This document shows positions 11,301-19,680 of a stretch of DNA of 64,000 bases, one piece after another (position 1 is the first letter of the stretch; each line of letters begins with the position of its first letter). The position numbers and the translations under genes were made by a program. Source of the DNA: Alphaproteobacteria bacterium (lineage in GTDB: Bacteria > Pseudomonadota > Alphaproteobacteria > UBA6615); contig JBDXCV010000007.1 in NCBI GenBank assembly GCA_039980135.1, positions 1 to 64,000 of the forward strand, in the 5' to 3' direction. Below the pieces are notes generated by a model. The model was not told the origin of the DNA, did not search any database, and saw only the letters and a program-made list of their open reading frames with translations.

Positions 11301-11687
11301 AACGACACGCTCTTCAGTGGCGAGGGGAATGACACTCTGACGGGCGGCGATGGCGCCGATACCTTCCATTTCGCGACCACCTCCGACGGCACGAACGCGA
11401 TTACCGACTTCCTGAGCGGGACCGACAGGTTCCAGTTCCTCCAGAGCGGTTTCACCGGGATCGGCCTCACCGTGGATGCCACCAACTTCTCGACGGTGAC
11501 CGGCGCCTACAACAATAACGGCGCCCACAGCGGCGCGTCCTTCATCTTTGCGGATACGGCGGGGGCCGGCGGCTCGTTGTTCTTCGACGCTGATGGCGAT
11601 GGTGCGGGCGCCGGATACGAAGTCGCGACCATTACCGGCGATACATTGACCGCCGCCGACATAGACGTCACGACGACGGCTGTGTAG
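5352..11687 (+). CDS. giant RTX calcium-binding protein with FecR-like N-terminal domain, type I secretion substrate
   Basis: A 2111-residue secreted or surface protein. Residues about 1-50 are Gly/Ala/Ser-rich. Residues about 55-200 match a FecR-type beta domain ([32 protein letters not shown]). A linker rich in Q, N and P follows. From about residue 440 to 2000 there are dozens of RTX nonapeptides of the form GGxGxDxLx, interrupted by at least 14 copies of a spacer of about 45 residues beginning T-A-S-Y-A and containing ENLTGS and LTGD. The last 110 residues (ADTFHF, ITDF, TDRFQF and on) resemble the C-terminal type I secretion signal of RTX proteins. There is no Sec signal and no enzymatic domain, so adhesin, biofilm-matrix or S-layer-like roles are likeliest. 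The exporter genes lie at 15267-19680. Acidic repeats imply calcium-dependent folding outside the cell. Confidence 0.92.
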   Translation: MADSNGTVSGATAGADSGAGTQLAQAGPVSQGDGRETVTELAQGTGSGANPGVGQITNASGSVSVVRADGTREQVGPGDSIFQGDLIVTSAGADVEVSFADGTNAFLDQEGRLLVERVEPNAPPDQSSAFFVVLEGSFVFTTPDKIDSGGGQIDVRTPVATINVERGRVAGRAAPEAELNLFTLVRNFDGSLGRALVATTAGTMLLTEELQAAEVFSLFRPPSAQEAAPAQLIELIGDRAFQYIETSGPQQTVQVDATNPGQARIVQNNLQQNDGNPQAPGQDGGVTTVSAQGNGFVRGPNQGGNNPLDQGQEQAPQTQAPVTTNPAITINGPGTFTASNGGDSFIYLSGSGAVTIIGGTGKDTVALTGNAAAVNSFNVTVNNTTKAVTTDLGGGNTVTMSNVESLTLNAGNSGDTATLPDLNGTAITNNTVRFNGGAGADILNGDVAGRRIIASGGDGDDTLTSSSTVDGSGGTLSDTLNGGAGNDTLNGGVDGDILNGGSGTDTASYAGAAVGVTADLTTPANNTGEAAGDTYDSIENLTGSSNADTLRGDSGVNTLTGGGGDDILEGRGGADVLVGNAGSDIASYANAGAGLTVDFAATANNTGAAAGDTYNSIENLTGSGFADNLTGDVNANTINGGGGNDTIDGRAGDDALDGGAGTDTVTFANAGSGVTANLTTGGSTGGDGTDTLANFENMVGSAFADTLTGDGNANTISGGAGGDTLNGAAGVDTLNGDAGDDTLIGGAGGDALNGGTGTDTASYAGSAGLTLDLADTNNSTGDAAGDSYVGIETFVGTSFDDIFVGSTGDDNLSGSGGNDTIGGGTGNDTLNGDGGNDTLNGGAGNDTLNGGTGDDTLDGGAGNDTFDGGSGTDTASYANAGGAVTASLTGLSGTGAGTDTFVVNTVENLTGSNFDDSLTGDANANALDGGAGNDTLEGRAGADAMTGGAGTDTASYANAAAGVTADMTTVGNNTGEASGDTYATIENLTGSAFADSLTGDGNANVISGGADADTLNGAAGADTLNGEAGDDVLIGGAGADALVGGTGTNTASYAGAATGVTADLTTPGNNTGDAAGDSYTDIANLTGSSNGDTLTGDGNANLLSGEAGDDTLNGGAGNDTLNGGADVDTLNGGTGNDTLDGGAGNDTLSGDAGADSLTGGAGTDTATYASAAAGLTADLDTSGNNSGDASGDTYNGIENLTGSNFDDTLTGDTGDNLLSGGLGNDTLNGGTGDDRFDGGAGTDTVTYASASAAVTVSLTALTGSGAGADTFVVNTVENITGSNFDDSLTGDGNANNIIGGTGNDTIDGRAGDDVLDGEGGTDTVTYANAGSGVTASLAAGTSSGGDGADTLSNFENLTGSAFVDVLTGDGTANTIRGGASADTIDGGAGNDTIHGDAGDDVIQGGAGNDTFIVADGDGGDNIDDSAGTDTAQISGNLSAANTYAVTFDGTDVVVTRGAVVIDLDGVENLQLTTGSGVDNFTVADLNGSDLTGTFTINAGASGDTVNASAATTAVVINGENGSDSLTGGSAADTINGGSGDDTIEGRGGDDILDGEGGTDTVSYANAGSAVTASLAAGTATGGGGSDTLSNFENITGSDSGDILTGDGGANVLTGGSGGDTLTGNAGADTLHGNAGVDGLFGGDDNDILIGGADGDNLNGGNGTDTASYADAGIGVTADLDDNNNNTNDAASDLYTSIENLTGSSFADVLTGDGNANTLNGSAGADTLNGGADNDTLNGGNDGDTLNGGDNNDTLNGDAGADILNGDAGDDLMNGGAGGDTFTGGAGTDTVTYAGSAGLTLDLANTGNSTGDAAGDSYADTIEAFIGTSFADIFTGSNNDDNLSGGDGGDTIGGGTGNDTLNGDAGNDTLNGGAGNDTLNGGADNDTLDGGAGDDTFTAGAGTDTLTYASAGSAVTVDLETPGNNTGDAQNDTYTDKTNIEGVVGSGFDDRITGIDETQTIDGGAGNDTILSGNGVNTVDGGTGNDTLFSGEGNDTLTGGDGADTFHFATTSDGTNAITDFLSGTDRFQFLQSGFTGIGLTVDATNFSTVTGAYNNNGAHSGASFIFADTAGAGGSLFFDADGDGAGAGYEVATITGDTLTAADIDVTTTAV
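6655..11370. repeat. coding tandem-repeat array of the RTX gene
   Basis: DNA-level repeats encode alternating blocks of RTX nonapeptides and a spacer of about 45 residues. I count 14 spacer copies plus one divergent segment (near 9640-9900) lacking the TASYA start. Two spacer classes recur: one with [11 protein letters not shown] and one with [15 protein letters not shown]. The pattern looks like successive duplication of multi-block units. Copy number is likely to vary between strains and to be misassembled in short-read data. Confidence 0.9.
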
Positions 11688-11698
11688 TCAGAGGGTTC

Positions 11699-14398
11699 AT
11701 GCGCTTCCTGCTCGAAAAACTCGACGCCAAGTATGTCCTTCTGGCCATCGCGATTGCGATTCTCGGTACGACCAGTGCCGTATCGGTCATCAACCTGCGC
11801 GCCCAGTACCAGGTGTCTGCCGGCGATTACAAATCGGCGCTCTGGTATGTCTCGCAGATCGAGTTCGAGTTCTCGAAGCTCCTGAACGGGCTGGACCAGT
11901 TTGGCTCCGTACGCAGCAATGTCGATCGCGAGGGGGTACTCGCCCGTTACCGCGAGCTCGACCAGCGCCTGCCGAAGCTGCTCGAATCCATCGAGGCGGC
12001 GGATGACGCTCCGCAATATTCCTATCCGCGGGGCCAAAATCTGCGCGCGCTGCTGGCATCGCTCGAACCACGAATACTCGCCCTGCAACCCGGTGATATC
12101 CGCGGCCCGCTCGGCATGCGGCGGGACATCGAGGTGGAATTGTCATTCCTCCAGCGGTTTATCCGGACGGCCGAACGCGGGGAACGCGAAGCTTTTTCGG
12201 CCCGCGACCTCAACCTGCAGCCGGCGTTCGCGGAGATGCTGCTGACGGCGGCCGGCACTGTTCTGGGCATCGGCGCGCTGATTTTCCTGTTGATCCGGGA
12301 AATCCGGCGCACCCGCGAGGCCGAGGAAGAAATGCGGATCGCGCGTGACGAGGCGGACCGGGCCAATGAGGCCAAGTCGCGATTCCTGGCCCTGATGAGC
12401 CATGAGATCAGGACGCCGATGACGGGGGTGCTCGGGACGCTGGATCTTCTTGTCGATATGCCGCTCGAACGACAGCAACGTGGTATCGCCGAAATCGCGT
12501 TACGGTCGAGCAAGGCGTTGCTGAATGTTATCGACGATGTCCTCGACTACTCGAAACTGGAAGCCGGCAGATTGAAATTGTCGCCGGAAGTCTTCGACCC
12601 GGTCGAGGTGATGAACGATGTCGTCGATCTGATGGCGCCGAAGGCCCACAGCGAAGCCCTTGAGCTGTTCCCCTGGTTCTCGCTGAACGTGCCACAACGC
12701 GCCATCGGTGATCCGGCACGGCTGCGCCAGGTCTTGCTGAATCTCGTGAACAACGCGGTGAAATTCACCGAGCGTGGCGGGGTTTTCGTCCGGGCCGATG
12801 TAGAATCGGTTGTCGGCGAGAATATCGTGCTGCGGTTCGAGGTTGCGGATACCGGGATCGGTATCCCGGAAGATCAGCAGGACGAACTGTTCGGCGAATA
12901 TGCCCAGGCCGACCCCGGAACCTATCGCCGCTATGGCGGGACCGGGTTGGGACTTTCGATTGCCAAGCGCCTCGTCGAAATGATGGGCGGCCAGATCGGT
13001 TTCGACAGTCGGCCGGGTGAGGGGAGCCGATTCTGGTTTACGGTCAGCCTGTCTTCGGCCGGGTCCGATATCGCGCCGCGCGCCGCCGTTGATTCGGAGT
13101 TCCCGGTCCAGCATGCGGTGATTATCAGCGAGAATATTGTTTCGCGGGAGATGTTCGAGCATGCGGCCCAACTGCGGGGTTGGACCGTTGACGAGGTCGT
13201 GTCTGTTCGTGAGTCGGGTTCGGTACTCGCGTCATGCGACATGGCCAGGACCATTGTGATTGTTGACGCCAATCTGCCGCGCGATGGCGCCGAACGGGTC
13301 ATCCAGCACCTGCGCACGGAATCCGGCATGGAAGAACCACATGCGCTCGTCATTGCATTGTCGGCGACCCGGCGCGGTGAACTGGTGCGATGGCACGGGG
13401 TCGGTTATCGCGAGGTTGCGTTCACGCCGTTTGGCCCGAATGGCGAGTTTCTGCCGCTGGAAATCGACCCGTCGCAGGAAGTTGTCGAACGCGACCAGGC
13501 GGATCTTGCGGTCTTCAATCCGTCATTCGGCGGCAACGTATCGCGCAACGGACGGCGCGTTCTTCTGGTCGAGGATGTCGAGGTCAATCGCGTGGTTGTC
13601 GGTGCGATGCTCCGCAACGCCGGTTTCCGTGTCGACGCTGTCGATACGGGCAAGGCGGCGCTGATGGCCGTCGACAAGACTGCCTATGATGCCATTCTCG
13701 TCGATCTGCATCTCCCTGACATGCACGGAACGGATATCATGCGTGGAATCCGCGCCCGGCCAGACGAACGTTCGCAGATGCCGATACTGGCACTGTCTGC
13801 GGATGTCGTTTCCGACGATCGGACAATGTGCGAAGAAGCTGGCGCGAACGATCTGTTGTCGAAGCCGTTCGATCAGGCAACATTGGGAGCAACCGTCGAG
13901 AGCCTGATCGGAAGCGATAACGTTTCGCAGGAAGAGGTCGTCGGGGTTGCGGCCCCCGCCACGACCGAGGTCGAAGCGCCAATGGATCAGGTCGAGGATG
14001 TCGAGCTGATCGATGTATCCGTCATGTCTCAGCTCGAGGCCGATGTCGGGGCGGAAGCCGTCTCGAACCTTGTCGGCAAATTCCTTGATGATGCCCGCTC
14101 ACGGCTTGGCCGCGTCTCCGCCGAAGCGGACATGCCACGCCATGATATCGAACGCGAGATCCACAGTGTGGGCAGCAGCGCGGCGACTTTCGGCGCACAG
14201 CGCCTGGAGCGGCGCGCGCGCGAGCTTGAGCATGATTGCCGTGCGGGACGAAGCTTCGAAGAGATCGATTTTCATCGGCGCCTGGTGGTGCTGAATGGCG
14301 TCCTGGCCGAGACCGAGCAGGCGTTCCGGCATTCCTACGCGGCCGCGGGCAGCGAAATCGATGCCGGGTCTGGGTTGAGCCGTCAGGCGGGAGAGTAG
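11699..14398 (+). CDS. hybrid sensor histidine kinase with pseudo-receiver, receiver and HPt (LuxQ/TorS-like)
   Basis: An 899-residue inner-membrane kinase. TM1 (about 13-33) and TM2 (about 182-200) flank a periplasmic helical sensor of about 150 residues with no family I can name. HisKA follows with His235 in LMSHEIRTPM, then a HATPase with N, G1 and G2 boxes (NNAVKF, DTGIGIP, GTGLGLSIAKR). Residues about 455-600 look like a degenerate receiver. A true receiver has Asp669 in ILVDLHLPD, and a C-terminal HPt has His822 in HSVGSSAATFGA. This is the His-Asp-His set that feeds LuxO-type regulators, so it probably phosphorylates the regulator at 3678-5123. It begins 11 nt after the RTX stop and is probably co-transcribed with it, which would tie sensing to production of the substrate. 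Confidence 0.93.
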   Translation: MRFLLEKLDAKYVLLAIAIAILGTTSAVSVINLRAQYQVSAGDYKSALWYVSQIEFEFSKLLNGLDQFGSVRSNVDREGVLARYRELDQRLPKLLESIEAADDAPQYSYPRGQNLRALLASLEPRILALQPGDIRGPLGMRRDIEVELSFLQRFIRTAERGEREAFSARDLNLQPAFAEMLLTAAGTVLGIGALIFLLIREIRRTREAEEEMRIARDEADRANEAKSRFLALMSHEIRTPMTGVLGTLDLLVDMPLERQQRGIAEIALRSSKALLNVIDDVLDYSKLEAGRLKLSPEVFDPVEVMNDVVDLMAPKAHSEALELFPWFSLNVPQRAIGDPARLRQVLLNLVNNAVKFTERGGVFVRADVESVVGENIVLRFEVADTGIGIPEDQQDELFGEYAQADPGTYRRYGGTGLGLSIAKRLVEMMGGQIGFDSRPGEGSRFWFTVSLSSAGSDIAPRAAVDSEFPVQHAVIISENIVSREMFEHAAQLRGWTVDEVVSVRESGSVLASCDMARTIVIVDANLPRDGAERVIQHLRTESGMEEPHALVIALSATRRGELVRWHGVGYREVAFTPFGPNGEFLPLEIDPSQEVVERDQADLAVFNPSFGGNVSRNGRRVLLVEDVEVNRVVVGAMLRNAGFRVDAVDTGKAALMAVDKTAYDAILVDLHLPDMHGTDIMRGIRARPDERSQMPILALSADVVSDDRTMCEEAGANDLLSKPFDQATLGATVESLIGSDNVSQEEVVGVAAPATTEVEAPMDQVEDVELIDVSVMSQLEADVGAEAVSNLVGKFLDDARSRLGRVSAEADMPRHDIEREIHSVGSSAATFGAQRLERRARELEHDCRAGRSFEEIDFHRRLVVLNGVLAETEQAFRHSYAAAGSEIDAGSGLSRQAGE

Positions 14399-14434
14399 GG
14401 CCCGGCCCTTTGAACGCTTAAGGCAGAACCCGGA

Positions 14435-14941
14435 CTACATAATGGTTTCGTTGGCCGCGTCAGCGACGAATTTGGCGGAAAACGTGCCGTAAATGCAGGC
14501 GGGTTCGTTATCCGCAGCGGGCTTCGTCGGTACGAAGATGCTGCGATAGGCGACTTCGTTTCCGAACTTGTCGGTGTAGATGCCGCTGTTCCGGCTCGGG
14601 GATTCGTTGTTCACGGCCCGTCCCGCGGCGGCGAGGAATTCTTCGCGGACATCGTTCGGCAAACGCTGGGCGGCAGGGAAGCGGCTCGATGGCAGTCCGA
14701 GAAATGCCTGTGCGCCCGTGCCCGAGATGACGATGGAGGAATGATCGGGACTCACGGTGTCATAGACCATCAGGAAATCATGACTGTCCTCATCCCAATG
14801 ATCGTTGAGCATTGTATTGACGAATTCGCCGAGGCAGTCGCGCGCGAAACGGTCCCAGCTTTTGAATGTCCGCTCGGTGGCGCGCCGCTCGGACTGGATA
14901 TTTTCAAACTTCGTATCGCCGGATTCGATCGATGCGTTCAT
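14435..14941 (-). CDS. 168-aa hypothetical protein, possible PAS-like fold, sigma54-controlled
   Basis: A soluble protein of 168 residues with no signal peptide or membrane segment. The segment from residue about 35 (WDRFARDCLGEF) through MVYDTV and SSIVISGTGAQAFLG is reminiscent of small alphaproteobacterial PAS-type proteins, but I cannot assign a family firmly. The ORF stays open 30 codons further upstream to 15031, but that extension would run across a perfect sigma54 promoter at 14989-15005. ATG 14941 is therefore the credible start. It is convergent with the hybrid kinase and is the only gene here with an obvious binding site for the RNA polymerase form that the LuxO-like regulator activates. 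It may be an output or feedback component of the circuit. Confidence 0.7.
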   Translation of the reverse strand: MNASIESGDTKFENIQSERRATERTFKSWDRFARDCLGEFVNTMLNDHWDEDSHDFLMVYDTVSPDHSSIVISGTGAQAFLGLPSSRFPAAQRLPNDVREEFLAAAGRAVNNESPSRNSGIYTDKFGNEVAYRSIFVPTKPAADNEPACIYGTFSAKFVADAANETIM

Positions 14942-15266
14942 GGGACAACTCGTTAGTTGCATGTGCAGAATGGTCATGCCCAAGGAATTGCAACTCCCGT
15001 GCCAACTCTTGTAACAATGCTGAGTGGCCATTAACTTACTGTTTTTGAATGATAAAAGAATTTCCCCATCCCGTTTACCGATAACCCGGACAGCCGGAGA
15101 CAGGTTCTGGTCGCATTTCGGACTGCGCCCAGGGCGTTGTTACGCACAATTTGCAACGTTCGAACGGATCGCGTGCGGGGCCTGTTGTCCTTTATTGGAC
15201 GATGGTAACTTGACGCCCCACGAGGCCCTGCTGTGAGAGCTGGGGAATAAAGAGGAGTGGACCCTG
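14942..15266. other. 325-bp divergent intergenic region between the 168-aa gene and tolC
   Basis: It holds the sigma54 promoter at 14989-15005 (leftward). The stretch near 15020-15065 is AT-rich. A loose inverted repeat, CGTTG (15135-15139) and CAACG (15154-15158), lies at the upstream distance expected for an activator enhancer; that role is a guess. The tolC promoter should be in the right half, but I see no clear -35/-10 pair. No RNA gene was recognised. Confidence 0.6.
14989..15005 (-). promoter_or_regulatory. sigma54 (-24/-12) promoter
   Basis: Read leftward, the sequence is TTGGCACG, then 4 nt (GGAG), then TTGCA. This matches the full RpoN consensus TTGGCACGN4TTGC with no mismatch. The expected transcription start is near 14979, giving a leader of about 38 nt before ATG 14941. 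A dedicated sigma54 activator with GAFTGA is encoded 10 kb away in the same locus. Confidence 0.88.
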
Positions 15267-16640
15267 GTGCGCGTTGCACGAAGCCTTTTGATTGCGATGA
15301 CGACCGCTCTTCCGCTTTTCGGCGGAAGTTCTGCCTCTGCACAATCCTTTGAGGATTTGTTGATGCGGATGCTGGCGGAACATCCGCGGATCATTGCGGC
15401 GGAAAAAGGCCTTGGGTCGACCCGTGAGGGCATCGGCCAGGCGCGCGCGGCTTTCCTGCCTCAGGTTTCATTGTCGGCAGATCATGGGTACGAGTATATC
15501 GACAGCCCGGACAGGCGCGAGGACCCCGGTGACCCGTCCAGCCTGGCGCGCAGCAAGGCGACGCTGACGGCGACCCAGAACCTGTTCTCCGGTTTCGGGA
15601 ACACATCTGCTTTCGAGATATCCAAGCTCGATGCAGGTCGTGCGCGGCTCGTACTCGAACGCACCCGTCAGTCGCTGACGCTGGATGCCATTCGGGCTCA
15701 CAACGCGGTGACCCGTGACTCGCTCCTCGTCCAGTTGGCGACATTGAGCGAGCGGACCATCGCCCGGCAACTCAATCTAGAGGATGAACGGGTCGAGCGC
15801 GGGTCGGGCATCGCGGTGGACGTCTTGCTCGCCAAGACCCGGCTTCAGTTGGCGAAGGAGCAGCGCGTCGCCTTCGAAGGTGGTTTGATCGAGGCGATCA
15901 CGCGCTATGAGCAGGTGTTTGGTGGCTCTCCGGCGACAGGCGAGTTGTCCGCCATTGATGTCCCGCCTTCGACCTTGCCGCGGACCTTGCCGGAAACCCG
16001 CGATTCCGCGCTGGAGCAGAATATCGACCTCAAGGTTGCCGGAAACCGCGTATCGGCTGCCGCCGAGCGCGAGGATGTGGCGCAATCGAGCTTCTATCCG
16101 TCGGTTGATCTCGTTGGGTCCACGAACTTCGAAGACAATGTGAACACCAATCGCGGCATCCGTCGCGACTATTCCGTGTTGTTACGAGTTAACTGGGAGC
16201 TGTTCGCAGGGTTCCGCAACGAGTCGGCGGCGGCCGGTGCCGCGTTCGAGAAGGCGGCGGCGATCGCAACCGAGGCGGATATTCGCCGGACGGTTGAAGA
16301 AGATATCGGGGTCTCATGGCAGGCGTTGAAGACCGCCGAAGCGCGCTCGGAACTCCTGCGCAACGCTTCCTCGATCGCCCGCGAAGTGTTTGAGGCCCGG
16401 CAGAAGCTCAGGGCTGCCGGCAATGATACGGCGATCAACGTGCTGGATGCAGAGACCGAGGTCTTCAATGCGCGGATCAAGCAGATCCGGGCGGAATTCG
16501 ATGCGCGCCTGGCGCGTGCGCAGTTGTTGTTCTCGATGGGGCAGCTGACCCCGGCCAACCTGTTTGATCTCCAGCCGCAAAGCGGCTCGCTGGTCGACGA
16601 CACGGGGCAGTTCGATACCAGGGACACCGCGGCCCGCTAG
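15267..16640 (+). CDS. TolC-family outer-membrane channel of a type I secretion system
   Basis: A 457-residue outer-membrane efflux protein. The signal peptide ends at ASA-QS (residues 25/26) and is followed by two OEP-type helical repeats, about 35-235 and 240-445. Motifs such as ALEQNIDLKVAGNRV and the paired coiled-coil arms fit the TolC/PrtF/HasF group used in type I export. The GTG start at 15267 is preceded by AGGAG at a 9-nt spacing. It is the first gene of a tight three-gene operon with the ABC and adaptor genes, and should form the exit channel for the RTX protein. Confidence 0.92.
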   Translation: MRVARSLLIAMTTALPLFGGSSASAQSFEDLLMRMLAEHPRIIAAEKGLGSTREGIGQARAAFLPQVSLSADHGYEYIDSPDRREDPGDPSSLARSKATLTATQNLFSGFGNTSAFEISKLDAGRARLVLERTRQSLTLDAIRAHNAVTRDSLLVQLATLSERTIARQLNLEDERVERGSGIAVDVLLAKTRLQLAKEQRVAFEGGLIEAITRYEQVFGGSPATGELSAIDVPPSTLPRTLPETRDSALEQNIDLKVAGNRVSAAAEREDVAQSSFYPSVDLVGSTNFEDNVNTNRGIRRDYSVLLRVNWELFAGFRNESAAAGAAFEKAAAIATEADIRRTVEEDIGVSWQALKTAEARSELLRNASSIAREVFEARQKLRAAGNDTAINVLDAETEVFNARIKQIRAEFDARLARAQLLFSMGQLTPANLFDLQPQSGSLVDDTGQFDTRDTAAR

Positions 16641-16654
16641 CCGCTGACCCATCG

Positions 16655-18382
16655 ATGCGCGGCTCGCAGACTGACTCCTATTTGCCAGAATTGCTCCGCA
16701 GTCTGTGGCCTCAGTATCGCGAACTCGCATTCCTGTCCCTGTTCATCAATATACTGGCGCTCGCGGTGCCCCTGTTCGTCCTGCAGGTGTACGACCGGGT
16801 TGTCTTCTTCGCGGGAATATCCACGCTTCAGGCCCTGGTCTTCGGTATCGCGATCGCCATCGGGTTCGATTTCGTTTTGCGACAGGCGCGAAGCCGGGTC
16901 CTGCAGCGTGCGTCGGTGCGCGTCGATGCGATGCTTTCGGGGCGGCTCTACGAAAAACTCGCCCAGCTCTCCCTGCGGCAACTGGAGAAGTCTGAAGGCG
17001 CGCGCTGGCTGGTTCTCCAGCGCGATGTGGAGCGGGTTCGCAATACCCTTGGCGGAGCCCCGGTGATTCTTGCCGTGGATGTGCCGTTTGCACTCCTGTT
17101 CCTGGCCCTGATCGCGGTGATCGCACTGCCTATTCTCTGGGTGGTCCTGCTCGCGGTCCCGGCGTTCGTGTTCATCGCCTTGTACTCCTCACGTGTGGCG
17201 GCGACGTCCGGCCAGCATGAGCAGGGCCGTCAGATTTCCCGGGACGCTATCGTGAACGAGTTTGTCGCGGGTCGTACGACCTTGAAATCACTCGATCTCG
17301 CGCCCCGGTTGCGCGACCGGCTGGAGCGGGAGCAGGTGGATACGATCTCGGCTTCGCTCGATCGCGGGCGACGCAACGATACGTTCGCCAATCTGGGACT
17401 CGCAATGTCGTTGCTGACGACAGTTGCGATTACCGCGGTGGGCGCCGTCGCAATTCTCGAACAGCAGATCACGATCGGCGCCCTCATCGCCACCAACATG
17501 TTGGCCAACAGGCTTATTTCGCCACTCAATCAACTCGTTGGAACATGGCGCAACTGGACATCGTTCGTCATGGCGCGGCAGCGCCTCGAGGAATTGTTCG
17601 CGCTGCCCGAGGAGCGGATGCAGACGGCGGTGGCGATGGTGCGCCCGGAAGGCGTGTTGTCCGCCGATCATCTCGCGTTTCGCTATGACGCGGATGGAGA
17701 ACCCGTTATCGGGGATGTCAACTTCACGCTCAAGCCCGGGGGACTGCACGGGATAGTCGGACGCAGCGGAAGCGGCAAGTCGACCCTGATAAAACTGATG
17801 CAGGGTCTGTATCAGCCCGATACCGGCAGGGTCCTGATCGATGGCGGAGATATCGGGCAGTATTCGCGTACCGACCTCGCCGCCTGGATCGGCTACGTAC
17901 CCCAGGAGACGTTTCTGCTGTCGGGCACGATACGCGACAATATCGCACGGCGCGATCATGCCGATCCCGACGCAGAGGTGGTACGGGTCGCGCGTCTCGC
18001 GGGCGCGCATGAATTCATTATCGATCTGCCCGATGGCTATGGAACCAATGTCGGCGAGGCCGGCAGCCGCCTGTCAGGCGGTCAGCGCCAGCGCTTGTCG
18101 ATTGCCCGCGCGCTGTTTGGTGATCCCCCCGTGCTCCTGCTGGATGAACCGACGGCAAATCTCGACCGGCCTTCGGAGGAGCAGCTTCGCACTGCGTTGC
18201 ACGAACTCGCGACGGACCACAATGTTGTAATCGTGACCCACAGCCCCGTCTTGTTGAGCGCGTGCGAGAATATTTTGGTGCTTGAGCGCGGGCAGATTGC
18301 GGCGGCAGGCCCGGGGCCGGATATTCTGCGGCAATTGTTTTCGGGCGAAAATGAACCCATCCCGCTGGAGCAGAAGACCTGA
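16655..18382 (+). CDS. type I secretion ABC transporter (permease-ATPase fusion)
   Basis: A 575-residue inner-membrane exporter of the PrtD/AprD/HlyB class. A six-helix permease spans about 20-300. The ATPase has Walker A GRSGSGKST (about 370), signature LSGGQRQR (about 473), Walker B LLLDEPT and an H-loop in VIVTHSP. It lacks an N-terminal C39 peptidase-like domain, so it resembles the PrtD-type exporters and not the HlyB or LapB ones. It starts 14 nt after tolC and its stop overlaps the next start by one base, which indicates one transcript and coupled translation. Confidence 0.93.
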   Translation: MRGSQTDSYLPELLRSLWPQYRELAFLSLFINILALAVPLFVLQVYDRVVFFAGISTLQALVFGIAIAIGFDFVLRQARSRVLQRASVRVDAMLSGRLYEKLAQLSLRQLEKSEGARWLVLQRDVERVRNTLGGAPVILAVDVPFALLFLALIAVIALPILWVVLLAVPAFVFIALYSSRVAATSGQHEQGRQISRDAIVNEFVAGRTTLKSLDLAPRLRDRLEREQVDTISASLDRGRRNDTFANLGLAMSLLTTVAITAVGAVAILEQQITIGALIATNMLANRLISPLNQLVGTWRNWTSFVMARQRLEELFALPEERMQTAVAMVRPEGVLSADHLAFRYDADGEPVIGDVNFTLKPGGLHGIVGRSGSGKSTLIKLMQGLYQPDTGRVLIDGGDIGQYSRTDLAAWIGYVPQETFLLSGTIRDNIARRDHADPDAEVVRVARLAGAHEFIIDLPDGYGTNVGEAGSRLSGGQRQRLSIARALFGDPPVLLLDEPTANLDRPSEEQLRTALHELATDHNVVIVTHSPVLLSACENILVLERGQIAAAGPGPDILRQLFSGENEPIPLEQKT

Positions 18383-19680
18383 TGACGGAGAACGGCAACC
18401 CGTTAAAGGATATGGCGGCCCGTCAGATCGGCCTGTCGTGGCGAAGAACCGGTTGGATCGTGGCGCTGCTGCTGTTGGGGGCTTTGGGCTGGGCGTCGAT
18501 CGCGTCGCTCGACGAAGTTTCGATCGCGGATGGTGAGGTGGTGCCGCAGGGACAAGTGCGCCTGATCCAGCATCTGGAGGGAGGCATCATCAAGGCCTTG
18601 TTTGTCGAGGACAGCGCGTTGGTGAAAGCGGGGCAGCCGTTGGTCGAACTGGATCTGGCGAGCGGCGGCGTCAATCGCGAAGAACTCCAGGTACGGATCG
18701 ACGGACTTGTCCTCAAGCGTGCGCGACTGGTCGCGTTGGCGACTGAAACCGAGCCTTCCTATCCCGCTGATGCCGCCGAACGCCATCCCCAGCTTGTGCT
18801 GGCGGAAAACGAAGCGCTGGCATTGACGCGCGCGCAACTGGAAAGCCGATTGGCCTCGGCGCGCGGACGCGTGGAACAGCGGGCCCTTGAGGTGGCAGAG
18901 TTCGAGGCGCGTCGCCGCGCCTTTGCCGCCAGCCTGCCGCTGGTGGAAGAACGCTTTCGTTTGTCCCGATCGCTTTTGGAAGAAGAACTGACACCGCGCA
19001 TGGAACATCTCGAGCGGGAGCGGGAGTTGGAAGAACTGAAAGGTGAGATCGATCGCCTGCGTTCTAATCTGCCGCGTGCGAAGGCGGCGTTGGCCGAGGC
19101 CGAAGAGGGTGTTCGCGAGATCACCCTCGAGTTCCGCCGGGCGATCTCGGAGCAGATCACTCTTGTCGAGCTCGAAGTCGCGCGAGAACAGGAACGCCTC
19201 GTCAAGGCGACGGAACAGCGTTCCCGCGCCGTGATTTCAAGCCCGATCGAAGGCGTGGTCCAGAATCTTGCCTATCACACGATCGGCGGCGTTGTCGGTC
19301 CGGGTGACTCGATCATGCAGATCGTCCCATCGCGAGAGCGCCTGCTGATCGAAGCGCGCCTTGATCCGCGCGATATCGGCCATGTGGAGGTCGGCCAAAA
19401 GGCCGTTGTGAAAGTCAGCACCTATGACTTTGTTCGCTATGGTGGACTTGAGGGGCAGGTGGTGAGTATCGCGGCGGATGCCGATACGGACCGTTCCGGT
19501 CAACATTACTTCCGCGTCGTCGTCGAGACGGCGAACAGCGCTCTGGGGGCAGATGGCTCCTTGCCAATCATTCCGGGAATGCAGGCGACGATTGATATCC
19601 ACACGGGTGAGAAACGCGTGCTGGACTACCTGATACAGCCGGTGCTGAAGACCCGGTCCGAGGCTTTCCGGGAACGCTAG
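18382..19680 (+). CDS. HlyD-family periplasmic adaptor of type I secretion
   Basis: A 432-residue membrane-fusion protein. One N-terminal membrane helix (about 18-38) precedes a lipoyl half-motif (QHLEGGIIKALFVEDSALV), a long alpha hairpin with coiled-coil character (about 95-265), the second lipoyl half (ISSPIEGVVQNL) and a beta-barrel region (about 285-400). It bridges the ABC exporter and the TolC-type channel. It closes the export operon, and its TAG stop is shared with the convergent purU gene through a single CTAG. Confidence 0.93.
   Translation: MTENGNPLKDMAARQIGLSWRRTGWIVALLLLGALGWASIASLDEVSIADGEVVPQGQVRLIQHLEGGIIKALFVEDSALVKAGQPLVELDLASGGVNREELQVRIDGLVLKRARLVALATETEPSYPADAAERHPQLVLAENEALALTRAQLESRLASARGRVEQRALEVAEFEARRRAFAASLPLVEERFRLSRSLLEEELTPRMEHLERERELEELKGEIDRLRSNLPRAKAALAEAEEGVREITLEFRRAISEQITLVELEVAREQERLVKATEQRSRAVISSPIEGVVQNLAYHTIGGVVGPGDSIMQIVPSRERLLIEARLDPRDIGHVEVGQKAVVKVSTYDFVRYGGLEGQVVSIAADADTDRSGQHYFRVVVETANSALGADGSLPIIPGMQATIDIHTGEKRVLDYLIQPVLKTRSEAFRER

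Noticed and set aside
9003-11528. Long open frames on the minus strand across the RTX array (413 and 366 codons)
   Set aside because: They are antisense shadows of the repetitive, GC-biased RTX coding strand. The encoded sequences are Val/Ile/Gly/Arg-periodic artefacts without domains, and the plus strand clearly encodes RTX motifs.
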